From: Burkholderia arboris
GTDB lineage: Bacteria > Pseudomonadota > Gammaproteobacteria > Burkholderiales > Burkholderiaceae
Assembly (NCBI RefSeq): GCF_902499125.1
Contig: NZ_CABVPX010000012.1
Coordinates: 62,001-126,000 of the forward strand
Reading direction: 5' to 3'
DNA: 64,000 nucleotides
The position numbers were made by a program, and so were the translations under genes. Positions 15,521-27,350 of this stretch are shown here, in pieces. The stretch's first letter is position 1; each line of letters opens with the position of its first letter. A model generated the notes under the pieces. That model saw nothing but the letters and a program-made list of their open reading frames with translations. It did no database searches and had not been told where the DNA came from.

Positions 15521-16230
15521 TCGAACTCATCCAAGAATACTGGCGCAACTATCTCTACACCGACGGCTATCGCATCACCGGTGTCGCGATCACGCTGTGG
15601 CTGCTCGTCGTGTCGATCGGCCTCGGCTTCTGCCTGTCGATACCGCTCGCCGTGGCGCGCGTGTCGAAGAAGAAGTGGCTGTCGAGCGCCGTGTGGCTGT
15701 ACACGTACGTGTTCCGCGGCACGCCGCTCTACGTGCAGCTGCTGCTCTGCTACACGGGCCTCTACAGCCTGCAGGCCGTGCGCGGCACGCCGATGCTCGA
15801 CGCGTTCTTCCGCGACGGGATGCACTGCACGCTGCTCGCGTTCACGCTGAACACCTGCGCGTACACCACCGAGATCTTCGCCGGCGCCATCAAGGCGACG
15901 TCGTACGGCGAGATCGAAGCGGCGCGCGCGTACGGGATGTCCACGTTCACGATGTATCGCCGCGTGATCCTGCCGTCGGCGCTGCGCCGCGCGCTGCCGC
16001 TGTACAGCAACGAAGTGATCCTGATGCTGCATGCGACCACCGTCGCGTTCACGGCGACCGTGCCGGACATCCTGAAGATCGCGCGCGACGTCAACTCGGC
16101 GACCTACATGTCGTTCCATGCGTTCGGCATCGCCGCCCTGCTCTACCTCGTGATCTCGTTCACGCTCGTGTGGCTGTTCCGCCAGGCCGAGCGTCGCTGG
16201 CTCGCGTATCTGCGCCCGCAAGGCAAGTAA
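15517..16230 (+). CDS. hisM: basic amino acid ABC transporter permease (HisM type)
   Basis: This 237-residue partner permease starts within the stop of the HisQ-type gene (ATGA). It shows FRGTPLYVQLLLCYTGLY and the EAA loop EAARAYGMSTFTMYRRVILP. The pairing of HisQ- and HisM-like chains makes the heterodimeric channel of lysine/arginine/ornithine/histidine importers. The exact substrate cannot be told from sequence. Confidence 0.88.
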   Translation: MIELIQEYWRNYLYTDGYRITGVAITLWLLVVSIGLGFCLSIPLAVARVSKKKWLSSAVWLYTYVFRGTPLYVQLLLCYTGLYSLQAVRGTPMLDAFFRDGMHCTLLAFTLNTCAYTTEIFAGAIKATSYGEIEAARAYGMSTFTMYRRVILPSALRRALPLYSNEVILMLHATTVAFTATVPDILKIARDVNSATYMSFHAFGIAALLYLVISFTLVWLFRQAERRWLAYLRPQGK

Positions 16231-16248
16231 GTTTTCGCAGGACTATTG

Positions 16249-17028
16249 ATGAATTCCCAGACTCAGAAGCTTTTCGTCGACGATCTGCACAAGCGGTACG
16301 GCGACAACGAGGTACTCAAGGGCGTGTCGCTGAAGGCGAACTCGGGCGACGTGATCAGCGTGATCGGCTCGTCCGGTTCCGGCAAGAGCACGATGCTGCG
16401 CTGTATCAACTTCCTCGAGCAGCCGAATGCAGGCCGCATCGTCGTCGACGGCGAGGAAGTACGCACGACGCCCGACAAGACGGGCGCCCTGCGCGCCGCC
16501 GATTCGAAGCAGCTGCAGCGCGTGCGCACCAAGCTGTCGATGGTGTTCCAGCACTTCAACCTCTGGTCGCACATGAACGTGCTCGAGAACGTGATGGAAG
16601 CGCCCGTAAACGTGCTCGGCATCCCGAAGAAGGAAGCCGAGGCGCGCGCGCGCGAATATCTCGAGAAGGTCGGGCTCGCGCCGCGCGTCGAGAAGCAGTA
16701 TCCGTCGCATCTGTCCGGCGGTCAGCAGCAGCGCGTCGCGATCGCGCGCGCGCTCGCGATGCATCCGGACGTGATGCTGTTCGACGAGCCGACGTCGGCG
16801 CTCGACCCGGAACTGGTGGGCGAAGTGCTGAAGGTGATGCAGAAGCTGGCCGAGGAAGGCCGCACGATGATCGTCGTCACGCACGAGATGGGCTTTGCGC
16901 GCAACGTATCGAACCACGTGATGTTCCTGCATCAGGGCCGCGTCGAGGAAGAAGGCGTGCCGTCCGAGGTGTTTGCGAATCCGAAGAGCGAACGCCTGCG
17001 CGGGTTCCTGTCGGGCAGCCTCAAGTAA
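16249..17028 (+). CDS. hisP: basic amino acid ABC transporter ATPase (HisP type)
   Basis: The protein has 259 residues. Walker A is GSSGSGKST, the Q loop lies in [16 protein letters not shown], the signature is LSGGQQQRV, Walker B is [14 protein letters not shown], and the switch His lies in VTHEMGFA. The overall sequence follows E. coli HisP closely, including the insert between Walker A and the Q loop ([12 protein letters not shown]). A TTG lies directly before the ATG; ATG is preferred because GCAGGA sits upstream at proper spacing. It drives import by the HisJ/Q/M-like components. Confidence 0.9.
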   Translation: MNSQTQKLFVDDLHKRYGDNEVLKGVSLKANSGDVISVIGSSGSGKSTMLRCINFLEQPNAGRIVVDGEEVRTTPDKTGALRAADSKQLQRVRTKLSMVFQHFNLWSHMNVLENVMEAPVNVLGIPKKEAEARAREYLEKVGLAPRVEKQYPSHLSGGQQQRVAIARALAMHPDVMLFDEPTSALDPELVGEVLKVMQKLAEEGRTMIVVTHEMGFARNVSNHVMFLHQGRVEEEGVPSEVFANPKSERLRGFLSGSLK

Positions 17029-17060
17029 CACGCACGAAACACACGAACGCACGACGTTCG

Positions 17061-17087
17061 AACGGGCGCCCCGCGGCGCCCGTTTTG
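17061..17087 (+). terminator. terminator of the basic amino acid transporter operon
   Basis: AACGGGCGCC, a 4-base loop and GGCGCCCGTT form a 10-bp stem ending in TTTT. It lies between convergent genes and may act on both. Confidence 0.8.
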
Positions 17088-17090
17088 CGT

Positions 17091-17588
17091 TTACGCGGCG
17101 CTCACCGGCGCGCTGTCGGCGAACGCGCGCAGTTCGTCGCCCGCCAGCCGGTAACGCACCCATTCGCTCTGCGGCGCCGCGCCGACGCTCTCGTAGAAGC
17201 GGATCGCCGGCTCGTTCCAGTCGAGCACGCTCCATTCGAAACGCCCGCAGCCGGATTCGACCGCGATCCGCGCAAGCGCCTTCAGCAGCCGCAGCCCGGC
17301 ACCCGCGCCGCGAAAGCGCGGCGACACGTACAGATCCTCGAGATACAGCCCCTGCCGCGCAAGCCACGTCGAATACGAGAAGAAATACACGGCGAAGCCG
17401 GCCGGCTCGCCATCGACCTCGCACATCAGCGCGCGCGCCGGCGAGCCTTCGCCGAACAGGCTGCGCTCGAGCGACGCAGGCGTGGCGATCACTTCGTGCT
17501 CCGCCTTCTCGTAGACGGCCAGCTCGGTAATGAAACGCAGGATCAGCGGTACGTCGGCGACGGTCGCGGAACGGATATCGATTTGCAC
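17091..17588 (-). CDS. GNAT-family N-acetyltransferase
   Basis: This 165-residue protein starts with GTG 8 bases after GGAGGAGGG. The acetyl-CoA site pattern is present as VSPRFRGAGAGLRLLKAL, and the C-terminal strand-helix ERSVL-like region reads WSVLDWNEPAIRFYESVGA. The closest recognisable relatives are diamine or small-molecule acetyltransferases (spermidine/thialysine type, with YFFSYSTWLARQGLYLEDLYV), so an amine substrate is plausible. That would fit the adjoining basic amino acid importer, but the genes converge and the link is weak. Confidence 0.82.
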   Translation of the reverse strand: MQIDIRSATVADVPLILRFITELAVYEKAEHEVIATPASLERSLFGEGSPARALMCEVDGEPAGFAVYFFSYSTWLARQGLYLEDLYVSPRFRGAGAGLRLLKALARIAVESGCGRFEWSVLDWNEPAIRFYESVGAAPQSEWVRYRLAGDELRAFADSAPVSAA

Positions 17589-17676
17589 GGGTTGAGCCCT
17601 CCTCCGGCCCGGATGTGAAACGGAAGGCGGCAACGCGCAACCGCGCTGGCGCCGATCAAACCATCATGCTACGTTC

Positions 17677-18648
17677 ATGCCACAACTGCAGGAAGTGCAG
17701 TTTCTTCATCCAGACATGAACATGATGCATCCCGATCTGCGCCGCCTCGACCTGAACCTGCTGCTCGTGTTCGACGCGCTGTACCGCCACCGCTCGGTCG
17801 CGGCGGCCGCGCACGAGCTCGCATTGAGCCCGTCCGCGTTGAGCCATGCGCTCGCGCGGCTGCGCGACGCGATCGGCGATGCGCTGTTCGTGCGCCTCGG
17901 CAACGAGATGCAGCCGACCGTACGCGCCGACGACATCGCCACATGGGCCGGCGATGCGCTCGACGCAATGTCGAAGGGGCTCGCCCGCGCGGGCCGCTTC
18001 GATCCCGCACAAAGCGACCGCACGTTCGTGTTCGCCGCGACCGACTACACGGCGTTCGCGGTGCTGCCGGCGTTCCTCGCGCGGATCCAGCATGTCGCAC
18101 CGCACTTGCGGATCCGCGTCGTGCATTCCGACCGGAAGATATCCGTCGACGCGCTCGCGGCCGGCCGCATCGACTTCGCGCTCGGCTATCACGAGGAATC
18201 GGCGGCCGATGCGTCGGGCATCGAGGATTTCGACTGGTTCTCCGACGACTACGTCGTGATCGCGAGCGCCTCGCACCCGTCGATCCGCCGGCGGCTGACG
18301 CTCGATCAGTACCTGGCCGCCCGTCACGTGGTCGTCACGCCGTGGAACGAATCGCGCGGCGTCGTCGACTACGTGCTCGACCGGCTCGGCCTCGCGCGGC
18401 ACGTGGCCGTGCAATTGCCGACCGTGCTGGCCGCGCCGTTCGTGATCGCGGAATCCGAACTGCTGATGACCGTGCCGAACCGCGCGGCGCAGGCGCTGCA
18501 GCACGCGGCGCCGATCCGCATCTTCGCTGCGCCATTCGAAATCCCGCGCTACACGGTGAAGGTCTACTCGCACGCTAAGCATGCGCGCACCGATGCGCAT
18601 CGCTGGATTCGCGCGCAGTTGCACGACGCACGGCCGGGCCCCGGCTGA
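17677..18648 (+). CDS. LysR-family transcriptional regulator
   Basis: The protein has 323 residues from the first ATG, or 310 from a later ATG that fits the usual LysR start (MNMMHPDLRRLDLNLLLVF). Neither has a good ribosome site. The winged HTH covers about residues 25-80 (SVAAAAHELALSPSALSHALARLR). The effector-binding domain follows (TFVFAATDYTAFAVLPAFLARIQ to the end). LysR proteins usually regulate a divergent gene; here the divergent neighbour is the GNAT enzyme, 88 bases away. Effector unknown. Confidence 0.87.
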   Translation: MPQLQEVQFLHPDMNMMHPDLRRLDLNLLLVFDALYRHRSVAAAAHELALSPSALSHALARLRDAIGDALFVRLGNEMQPTVRADDIATWAGDALDAMSKGLARAGRFDPAQSDRTFVFAATDYTAFAVLPAFLARIQHVAPHLRIRVVHSDRKISVDALAAGRIDFALGYHEESAADASGIEDFDWFSDDYVVIASASHPSIRRRLTLDQYLAARHVVVTPWNESRGVVDYVLDRLGLARHVAVQLPTVLAAPFVIAESELLMTVPNRAAQALQHAAPIRIFAAPFEIPRYTVKVYSHAKHARTDAHRWIRAQLHDARPGPG

Positions 18649-19210
18649 ACGCAGCGCATCGGGGCCGCGCGCCTTGTGCAACGGGCGTTTCAGGCATGGC
18701 CGGCGGTGGCAGAAACCGCCCGATTCATTACGAAATACTTACCCATTTCGCGACTTTCGCGCCTACGCCCGCACTTCCGCAACGTCAATAGTGGCAATCC
18801 TTGACCCATGTTCGCGGAATTCGTGTCTCCCTTGCCAGACAAGGGTTTTCCGTTAATTGCTAACCCTCGGTGCACCTGTTGCGCACCGTGTTGCATGGCA
18901 ATTTGGCGACAGCGGTTAGTCAAACAACGATTTCCATCGCCACAAAATTGTATTTTTGCTAAATTAGTAACCAAAGTAGCAAAACGAAGTTCGTGAAATG
19001 TAGTTTAGCTTCACGACACTACAAGGAGACCCCGCAGGCCGACCCGGCTGCGCGGGACTGCTCAACGGTTTTTCCGTCCGCTTGCCCGCGTGCTGCGCTT
19101 ACCGGCCCTGCGCGAGGTCTCCCTGGTTATCCCGCTTTTGCCCGGCGCTTGTCGCTCCGGGCATCTCGTGCAGTTCTGGGTTGACTTTTTGACAGGGTAT
19201 GGAGGAGACG
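18649..19210 (+). promoter_or_regulatory. porin leader region, AT-rich, with a TCGTGAA-N12-TTCACGA dyad
   Basis: This gap of about 560 bases before the porin is markedly richer in A+T than its surroundings between about 18720 and 19020. It carries an inverted repeat with 7-bp arms at 18991-19016. No protein-coding frame is convincing. The dyad is either an operator or a hairpin near the 5' end of the porin message. The remaining 200 bases would be a long untranslated leader, a common site for small-RNA control of porins. Confidence 0.5.
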
Positions 19211-20287
19211 ATGAAGAAAGCTTTGGTCGCGGCCGCGCTGATGGCTGCTGGGGTGGTGACGGCGCACGCGCAGAGCAGCGTCACGCTGTATGGCCGCCTG
19301 GATGCAGGCATCGAGTACATGAACGGCCTGCAAAACGGCCACCAAGTGCGCGCGGAAAGCGGCGACTGGGGCACGAGCCTGTGGGGCTTGAAGGGTAGTG
19401 AAGACATCGGTGGCGGCAACAAGGTCCTGTTCCACCTCGAAGGCGCGTTCAACACGATGACCGGCGGCTTCAGCGGCTCGATCTGGGATCGTTATGCGAC
19501 GGTCGGTATCTCGAACGACCGCTACGGTACGCTGCTGTTGGGTCGCGAGCTCGCGATCGCCAACGGCGTGTGGGACTTCGATCCGTTCGGCCAGTCGGCC
19601 TGGTCGACCGCATCGCTCGTGCGCGGCCGCAACTGGAACAAGACCAGCAACAACGTGTCGTACCAGTCGCCGCAGTTCTACGGCCTCGACTTCTACGGCC
19701 AGTTCTCGTTCTCGAACTCGACCAGCTTCAACGGCAACACGACGGCCGGCCAACCGGGCCGTGCAGCCGGCGCACAGGTCACCTACACGAACTCGCTGTT
19801 CCAGTTGCGCGGCATCTACGACGAAACGCGCGACAGCAACGGCCGCTTCTCGGACGTGTTCAACTACTCGCGTGAATACTTCGCGGGCGTGAACGTGTTC
19901 CTCGGCCAGTTCAAGGTTCAGGCGGCTTACCAGGCATCGCGCGCGGACGGCAGCGGCGGCCCGGCAGTGAACGCAGGCGTGACGGGCACCCAGCAGGTCT
20001 GGGGCGGCGTGACGTGGCAGGCCACGCCGGCAGCGGCGCTGATCGCAGCCGTGTATCACGTGAACGCGAACCACGGCGGCGGCAACGCGAACATCTACAC
20101 GGTCGGCGGCTCGTACAACATCTCGAAGCGCACGCTGTTCGACCTGCAGGTCGCGACGGTGCGCAACAGCAAGAACGCCAACTTCGGCCTGAACGCGAAC
20201 GGCGCCGGTACGGCCGTGTCGACGGGCAACCCGAATCCGGGCGGCAGCCAGACCGGCGTCTACGCCGGCATCCAGCACCTGTTCTGA
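19211..20287 (+). CDS. general porin (OmpC-like, trimeric beta-barrel)
   Basis: This 358-residue outer-membrane protein has a 20-residue signal peptide ending AHA. The mature chain begins QSSVTLYGRLDAGIEY, typical of Burkholderia/Bordetella porins, and ends in Phe (AGIQHLF), the BAM recognition residue. Alternating strands such as GSEDIGGGNKVLFHLEGAF, the WDRYATVGI stretch and YGTLLLGRE are standard for this family. A strong GGAGGAGA site precedes the ATG. It should allow diffusion of small polar solutes. Followed by a strong terminator; transcribed alone. Confidence 0.93.
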   Translation: MKKALVAAALMAAGVVTAHAQSSVTLYGRLDAGIEYMNGLQNGHQVRAESGDWGTSLWGLKGSEDIGGGNKVLFHLEGAFNTMTGGFSGSIWDRYATVGISNDRYGTLLLGRELAIANGVWDFDPFGQSAWSTASLVRGRNWNKTSNNVSYQSPQFYGLDFYGQFSFSNSTSFNGNTTAGQPGRAAGAQVTYTNSLFQLRGIYDETRDSNGRFSDVFNYSREYFAGVNVFLGQFKVQAAYQASRADGSGGPAVNAGVTGTQQVWGGVTWQATPAAALIAAVYHVNANHGGGNANIYTVGGSYNISKRTLFDLQVATVRNSKNANFGLNANGAGTAVSTGNPNPGGSQTGVYAGIQHLF

Positions 20288-20347
20288 TCGGGCGCCGTCA
20301 AAGAACGATTCGACAACACTTTCCACGCTGCTGCGAGAGGCGCGTAT

Positions 20348-20383
20348 CGGTGCGGTACCCAACCGGGTATCGCACCGTTTTTT
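20348..20383 (+). terminator. porin terminator
   Basis: A 13-bp stem (CGGTGCGGTACCC with one G-T pair), the loop AACC and TTTTTT form a textbook intrinsic terminator. Confidence 0.93.
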
Positions 20384-20426
20384 ATTGGCGGGCCGACTTT
20401 GCGCGGCCCATCGACGAAGTCGGCGC

Positions 20427-22555
<2,129 letters not shown>

Positions 22556-22663
22556 GGCGGGATCGGCGCAACCCGGCGGCGCGCCCTGAACGGCTGACGA
22601 AATCGACCCGGGCGCGGCCGCAGCGGCACGCATCCGGCAACATCCAACGGTACGGATTCACGC

Positions 22664-23842
22664 TTGAAACACGAACGCATCGATTATCGCACGGGCATCC
22701 TGTCGTCCCCCGCCGAGGTGCCGGCCGACGAATGGAACGCGCTGCTCGCGCGCGACGCGCAGCCGACGCCGTTCCTGCGCCACGAATTCCTCGACGCGCT
22801 GCACGTCGCGCGCTGCGCGGTCGACGACACCGGCTGGTCGCCGCATTTCGTCACGCTGACCGACGAGCGCACCGGCCGCCTCGCGGCTGCCGCACCCGTC
22901 TACGCGAAACAGCATTCGTACGGCGAATACGTGTTCGACTGGGCGTGGGCCGACGCGTACCAGCGCAACAACCTGCCCTACTACCCGAAGCTGCTGTGCG
23001 CGGTGCCGTTCACGCCCGTGCAGGGCACGCGCCTGCTCGCGGCCGACGACGACGCGCGCCGCCGGCTCGCGGCCACGCTGCTCGCATTCGCCGAGCAGAG
23101 CGACGTGTCGTCGCTGCACGTGCTGTTCCCGACCGGCGACGAAGCACGGTTGCTCGAATCGATGGGAATGATGCTGCGCGAAGGCGTGCAGTTCCACTGG
23201 CTCAACGACGGCTACCGCCACTTCGACGATTTCCTCGGCACGCTCGAGCAGAAGAAGCGCAAGAACATTCGCGCGGAGCGGCGCAAGGTGCAGGACGCAG
23301 GTGTGACATTCCGGCGGCTGACCGGCGATCAGATCACCGACACCGACTGGCGCTTCTTCTCGCGCTGCTACCGGCAGACCTACCGCGAGCACTTCTCGAG
23401 CCCGTACCTGAACCTCGATTTCTTCCGCACGATCGGCGCGACGATGCCGGAGAACCTGCTGCTCGTGATCGCGGAAGCCGACGACCAGCCGATCGCGAGC
23501 GCGCTCGCCGTGTACCGGCGCGGCGAGCACGGCGGCGGCACGCTGTACGGCCGCTACTGGGGGGCGATCGAGCACGTGCCCTGCCTGCATTTCGAAACGG
23601 CCTACTACCAGTTGCTCGAGTTCTGCATCGAGGCCGGGCTCGATACGTTCGAAGGCGGCGCGCAGGGCGAACACAAGCTCGCACGCGGCTTCCTGCCGAC
23701 CGTCACGCACTCCGCGCACTGGCTCGCCCACCCGGCGTTTTCCGATGCGGTCGCGCGCTTTCTCGAACGCGAGACCGAGCATATCCACGCGTACGTCGAC
23801 GAACTGCGCGAACACGATCCGTTCCGGCGCGGCGCCGAGTAG
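22664..23842 (+). CDS. FemAB/GNAT-like protein (PF04339 family)
   Basis: This 392-residue cytosolic protein of the DUF482/FemAB-like family consists of two GNAT-type folds. Features are PFLRHEFLDAL, the DWAWADAYQ stretch, LEQKKRKNIRAERRKV, HFSSPYLNLDFF and GGAQGEHKLARGF. The first codon appears to be TTG (MKHERIDY) with only a weak ribosome site. Family members are annotated as acyltransferases or peptidoglycan-recognition relatives, with no proven reaction. It is divergent from nadE. Confidence 0.82.
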   Translation: MKHERIDYRTGILSSPAEVPADEWNALLARDAQPTPFLRHEFLDALHVARCAVDDTGWSPHFVTLTDERTGRLAAAAPVYAKQHSYGEYVFDWAWADAYQRNNLPYYPKLLCAVPFTPVQGTRLLAADDDARRRLAATLLAFAEQSDVSSLHVLFPTGDEARLLESMGMMLREGVQFHWLNDGYRHFDDFLGTLEQKKRKNIRAERRKVQDAGVTFRRLTGDQITDTDWRFFSRCYRQTYREHFSSPYLNLDFFRTIGATMPENLLLVIAEADDQPIASALAVYRRGEHGGGTLYGRYWGAIEHVPCLHFETAYYQLLEFCIEAGLDTFEGGAQGEHKLARGFLPTVTHSAHWLAHPAFSDAVARFLERETEHIHAYVDELREHDPFRRGAE

Positions 23843-23913
23843 CGTCAGCCAGCACACCGGCATGCGGCAAGGCCACGACGGGCCTCGCCACATGCCGCAC
23901 GGCTGCGTCCGGT

Positions 23914-24155
23914 TCAGTGCGCGGCGAGCGTCACCGTCTGCGACAGCGCCTGCGGATCGCGCGACGACGCGGCCGCCGACAGCACGGCGCTGCCCGCACC
24001 GATCCGCCATGCGTGCGCATTCGCATCCAGACCGCGAAGTGCTGCGCCGGCACCGCGACGCTGACCGTGCGGGCCTCGCCCGGCTGCAGCGCGACCCTGG
24101 CCCAGCCGACGAGCCGCTTCGGCGACGGGCACGGCGACCGGTGGCGTTGACGCGC
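23914..24155 (-). pseudogene. remnant of a GH3 beta-glucosidase C-terminus (fibronectin III-like domain), frameshifted
   Basis: One frame reads KRLVGWARVALQPGEARTV followed by PAQHFAVW. The next frame continues DANAHAWRIGAGSAVLSAA and SSRDPQALSQTVTL to a TGA. Joined, they follow the fibronectin III-like tail of family 3 beta-glucosidases (GF.RV.L.PGE..TV ... LAFWD ... W.V..G.Y.V..G.SS). The join is TGGAT where TGGGAT is expected, so one G has been lost near 24027. No start, catalytic domain or active gene remains. It is a decayed fragment or the scar of a deletion. Confidence 0.7.
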
Positions 24156-24199
24156 GCTTTTTCTGAGACACTGGCGGCTTCGCATCCCGCCGCCCTGCC

Positions 24200-25018
24200 A
24201 TGTCCTGGTTTCTGTATCTGATCGAATGCGCCGACGACAGCGTCTACACGGGCATCACGACCGACGTTGCCGCACGCTTCGACGAACACGCGTCCGGCAA
24301 GGGCGCGCGCTACACGCGCTCGCGCAAGCCGCGCGCGGTGCTCGCGTCGTTTCCGCTGCCCGACCGGTCGAGCGCGTCGCGTGCGGAATACTGGGTGAAG
24401 CGGCTCACGCCCGTGCAAAAGCGGGAACTGGCGGCCGGTTTGCGGACGCTCGAATCGGTGTTGCCCGTCGTGGTGCCGCTCGATGAAAGCGAAGACCCGG
24501 CCGGGTTGAAGGCCGGTACGCGCAGGCGCAAGAAGGTGCAGACGGAAACCGCCGACGACACGCCGCAGGCGGTTGCAACGACTCCGGTTGCCGGGAAAAA
24601 CGTGAAGACCGGGCAAGTAGCCAAGTCCGCGAAGCCGGCAAAAGGCAAGCAAGCCTCGAAGACTACGAAGGCCGTGCCGGACACGAAGCGTGAGAAAACC
24701 GGCGGCGATGCAGTCGTAAAAAAAACTGCGTCGCGTAGATCGCCGGTAAAGAAGACCAGGACGTCCGAATCCGCGTCCTCGAAAAAGCAGGCGCCGGCCG
24801 CCGCCGGCAAACCCGTCGCGAACGCACGGGAAGATACCGCTCCGGCACCGGCTCGTCGCCGTGCGTCGGCCACGAAAGCCGTGAAAGAGAACGCACCCTC
24901 CGTTGCCCCGCGCCGCGCAAAACGCACGAAGGGTGCACTGGCCGCCCCGCCCCCGCCGCCTTCCACACCCGCACGCAAGAAACCCGCGCGCACAAAACAA
25001 AACCGCGCGGCCTCCTGA
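24200..25018 (+). CDS. GIY-YIG domain protein with long Lys/Ala-rich C-terminal tail
   Basis: The protein has 272 residues. Residues 1-90 are a GIY-YIG nuclease domain of the UPF0213 type (WFLYLIECADDSVYTGIT, ARYTRSRKPRAVL, the presumed metal-binding Glu in RAEYWVKRL). Family members are normally about 80-110 residues. The remaining 170 residues are low-complexity and strongly basic, with repeated KK, KPA and TKA elements resembling histone H1-like tails, and end in PPPPPP and KKPARTKQNR. The tail probably binds nucleic acid without sequence preference. Substrate and role unknown. It is convergent with ppa. Confidence 0.85.
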   Translation: MSWFLYLIECADDSVYTGITTDVAARFDEHASGKGARYTRSRKPRAVLASFPLPDRSSASRAEYWVKRLTPVQKRELAAGLRTLESVLPVVVPLDESEDPAGLKAGTRRRKKVQTETADDTPQAVATTPVAGKNVKTGQVAKSAKPAKGKQASKTTKAVPDTKREKTGGDAVVKKTASRRSPVKKTRTSESASSKKQAPAAAGKPVANAREDTAPAPARRRASATKAVKENAPSVAPRRAKRTKGALAAPPPPPSTPARKKPARTKQNRAAS

Positions 25019-25035
25019 GGAGACACGCGCGGTTT
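25000..25035. terminator. weak hairpin overlapping the GIY-YIG stop
   Basis: AAACCGCGCG and CGCGCGGTTT form a 10-bp stem with a 16-base loop that spans the stop codon. It could serve both convergent genes. There is no long T tract, only three T's on either side, so efficiency is uncertain. Confidence 0.45.
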
Positions 25036-25072
25036 GCGCTCCGTACGAACCGGCCGTCGGCCGGTACGCCGC

Positions 25073-25600
25073 TTACTTCTTGTAGTTCGCGGCGCCGTCG
25101 GTGATTTCCTTGTGCGCGGCTTCGATGCCGGCCCAGCCTTCGACCTTCACCCACTTGCCCTTCTCGAGCGCCTTGTATTGCTCGAAGAAGTGCTTGATCT
25201 GGTCCTTCAGGTACTCGGGCACGTCGTCGATCGACTTCAGGTTCGCCGTCATCGGGCAGACCTTGTCGTGCGGCACGGCAACCAGCTTCGCGTCGACGCC
25301 CGACTCGTCGGTCATCTGCAGCATGCCGAGCACGCGCGAGCGCACGATCGAGCCGGCCAGCAGCGGGAACGGCGTGATCACCAGCACGTCGACCGGATCG
25401 CCGTCGCCCGACAGCGTCTGCGGGATGTAGCCGTAGTTCACCGGATAGCGCATGCCCGTGCCGATGAAGCGGTCGACGACGAGAAGGCCCAGTTCCTTGT
25501 CCGCCTCGTACTTCACCGGATCGCTTTGCGCGGGAATCTCGATGATCACGTTGAAATCTTGCGGCAGGTCCTTGCCGGCCGGAACATGATTGAAGCTCAT
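25073..25600 (-). CDS. ppa: inorganic pyrophosphatase
   Basis: This 175-residue soluble family I pyrophosphatase hydrolyses PPi released by biosynthetic reactions. The signature DGDPVDVLV lies mid-chain with metal-binding aspartates. [15 protein letters not shown] and the [11 protein letters not shown] loop are conserved, as is KWVKVEGW near the end. Length and start ([13 protein letters not shown]) are standard. Single gene. Confidence 0.95.
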   Translation of the reverse strand: MSFNHVPAGKDLPQDFNVIIEIPAQSDPVKYEADKELGLLVVDRFIGTGMRYPVNYGYIPQTLSGDGDPVDVLVITPFPLLAGSIVRSRVLGMLQMTDESGVDAKLVAVPHDKVCPMTANLKSIDDVPEYLKDQIKHFFEQYKALEKGKWVKVEGWAGIEAAHKEITDGAANYKK

Positions 25601-25825
25601 GAGCACTCTCTGTAGGTCGATGGGAATTCGGGACAGGGCGCCGCGGCCGATGCACCGCCGCGGGCGTCCCCCAAGGGAATGCGCCATTATAGCCAATCGA
25701 CCGGTGGCGTCCGGATGACGATCGGCGCGATAATCGTTCCGGATGGTCGGTCGTCGAACCACCGGCCGCGTTGCATCGAATCGGCGTCGGCGCTGAAGCG
25801 CCCACCCTGGTACACGGGAGCAGGC

Positions 25826-27265
25826 ATGGAAGAGGCGAAGCACTTCATCGCGGGCGAATGGACGTTGCCCGCGCAACTGGAAACCATCGCAGTCGTCGAT
25901 CCTTCCGACGGCCAGCCGTTCGCGACGATCGCGCGCGGCACCGCGCCCGACATCGAGCGCGCGGTCGCCGCGGCCCGCGACGCCTTCGCGGGCCCATGGG
26001 GCGCCGCGAGTGCCGCCGAACGCGGCCGCGTGCTGATGCGGCTGTCGGTGCGCGTGGCCGATTCGATCGAGGAACTCGCCGCGATCGAGGCGCGCGACAC
26101 CGGCAAGCCGCTGAAGCAGGCGCGCGCCGACGCGGCCGCGCTCGCGCGCTACTTCGAGTTCTACGCGGGCGCCGCCGACAAGCTGCACGGCGAAACCCTC
26201 CCCTACCAGGCCGGCTACACGGTGCTGACGGTGCGCGAGCCGCACGGCGTCACGGGCCACATCGTGCCGTGGAACTATCCGATGCAGATCTTCGGGCGCA
26301 GCGTCGGCGCGGCGCTCGCGGCCGGCAACGCCTGCGTCGTCAAGCCGGCCGAGGATGCATGCCTGTCCGTGCTGCGCGTCGCCGAGCTCGCCGCCGAGGT
26401 CGGGTTGCCGGCCGGCGCGCTCAACATCGTCACCGGCTACGGCCACGAAGCCGGCGCCGCGCTCGCGCGCCATCCGGGCATCGACCACATCTCGTTTACG
26501 GGCTCGCCGGCCACCGGCAAGCTGGTCACGCAGATGGCGGCGGAAAACCACGTGCCCGTCACGCTCGAACTCGGCGGCAAGTCGCCGCAGATCGTGTTCG
26601 CCGATGCCGATCTCGACGCGGCGCTGCCCGTGCTCGTATCGGCGATCGTGCAGAACGGCGGGCAGACCTGCTCGGCCGGCAGCCGCGTGCTGATCGAGCG
26701 CGCGGTGTACGAGCCGCTCGTCGAGCGCCTCGCCACCGCGTTCAACGGGCTGCGTGTCGGCCCGAGCCGCGCCGATCTCGACTGCGGCCCGCTGATCAAC
26801 GCGAAGCAGCAGCAGCGCGTATGGGATTTCCTGTCCGACGCGCAGCACGACGGCATTCCGATGGCCGCGCACGGGCAGGTCGTCGCCGACGCGCCCGAAA
26901 GCGGCTTCTACCAGGCGCCCGCGCTGTTGCGCGACGTACCGCCGTCGCACCGCCTCGCGCAGGAAGAAGTGTTCGGCCCCGTGCTCGCCGCGATGCGTTT
27001 CGTCGACGAAGACGAAGCCGTCGCGCTCGCGAACGGCACGCCGTACGGCCTCGTCGCGGGCATCTGGACGCGTGACGGTGCGCGCCAGATGCGGCTCGCA
27101 CGGCGCCTGCGTGCGGGCCAGGTGTTCATCAACAACTACGGCGCGGGCGGCGGCGTCGAGCTGCCGTTCGGCGGCGTCGGCCACTCGGGCCACGGCCGCG
27201 AGAAAGGCTTCGAGGCGCTGTACGGCTTCACCACGCTGAAGACGATCGCGATCCGGCACGGCTGA
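25826..27265 (+). CDS. NAD(P)+-dependent aldehyde dehydrogenase
   Basis: The protein has 479 residues. The catalytic Cys lies in [11 protein letters not shown], the general base Glu in TLELGGKSP, and the cofactor loop reads [11 protein letters not shown]. The Asn of the active site lies in VPWNYPMQ. The start is ATG after GGGAGCAGG. The frame is open upstream but unrelated. It heads an ALDH-SDR-MFS cluster, so it probably oxidises an aldehyde formed in the breakdown of an imported hydroxylated compound. Substrate unknown. Confidence 0.88.
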   Translation: MEEAKHFIAGEWTLPAQLETIAVVDPSDGQPFATIARGTAPDIERAVAAARDAFAGPWGAASAAERGRVLMRLSVRVADSIEELAAIEARDTGKPLKQARADAAALARYFEFYAGAADKLHGETLPYQAGYTVLTVREPHGVTGHIVPWNYPMQIFGRSVGAALAAGNACVVKPAEDACLSVLRVAELAAEVGLPAGALNIVTGYGHEAGAALARHPGIDHISFTGSPATGKLVTQMAAENHVPVTLELGGKSPQIVFADADLDAALPVLVSAIVQNGGQTCSAGSRVLIERAVYEPLVERLATAFNGLRVGPSRADLDCGPLINAKQQQRVWDFLSDAQHDGIPMAAHGQVVADAPESGFYQAPALLRDVPPSHRLAQEEVFGPVLAAMRFVDEDEAVALANGTPYGLVAGIWTRDGARQMRLARRLRAGQVFINNYGAGGGVELPFGGVGHSGHGREKGFEALYGFTTLKTIAIRHG

Positions 27266-27350
27266 ACCCGCGGCGCGCGACATGCGGCCGGCAGCGCCCG
27301 GCCGCCGATCGCTACACGGCGACTCTCATCACCAGCACAGGAGACACACC

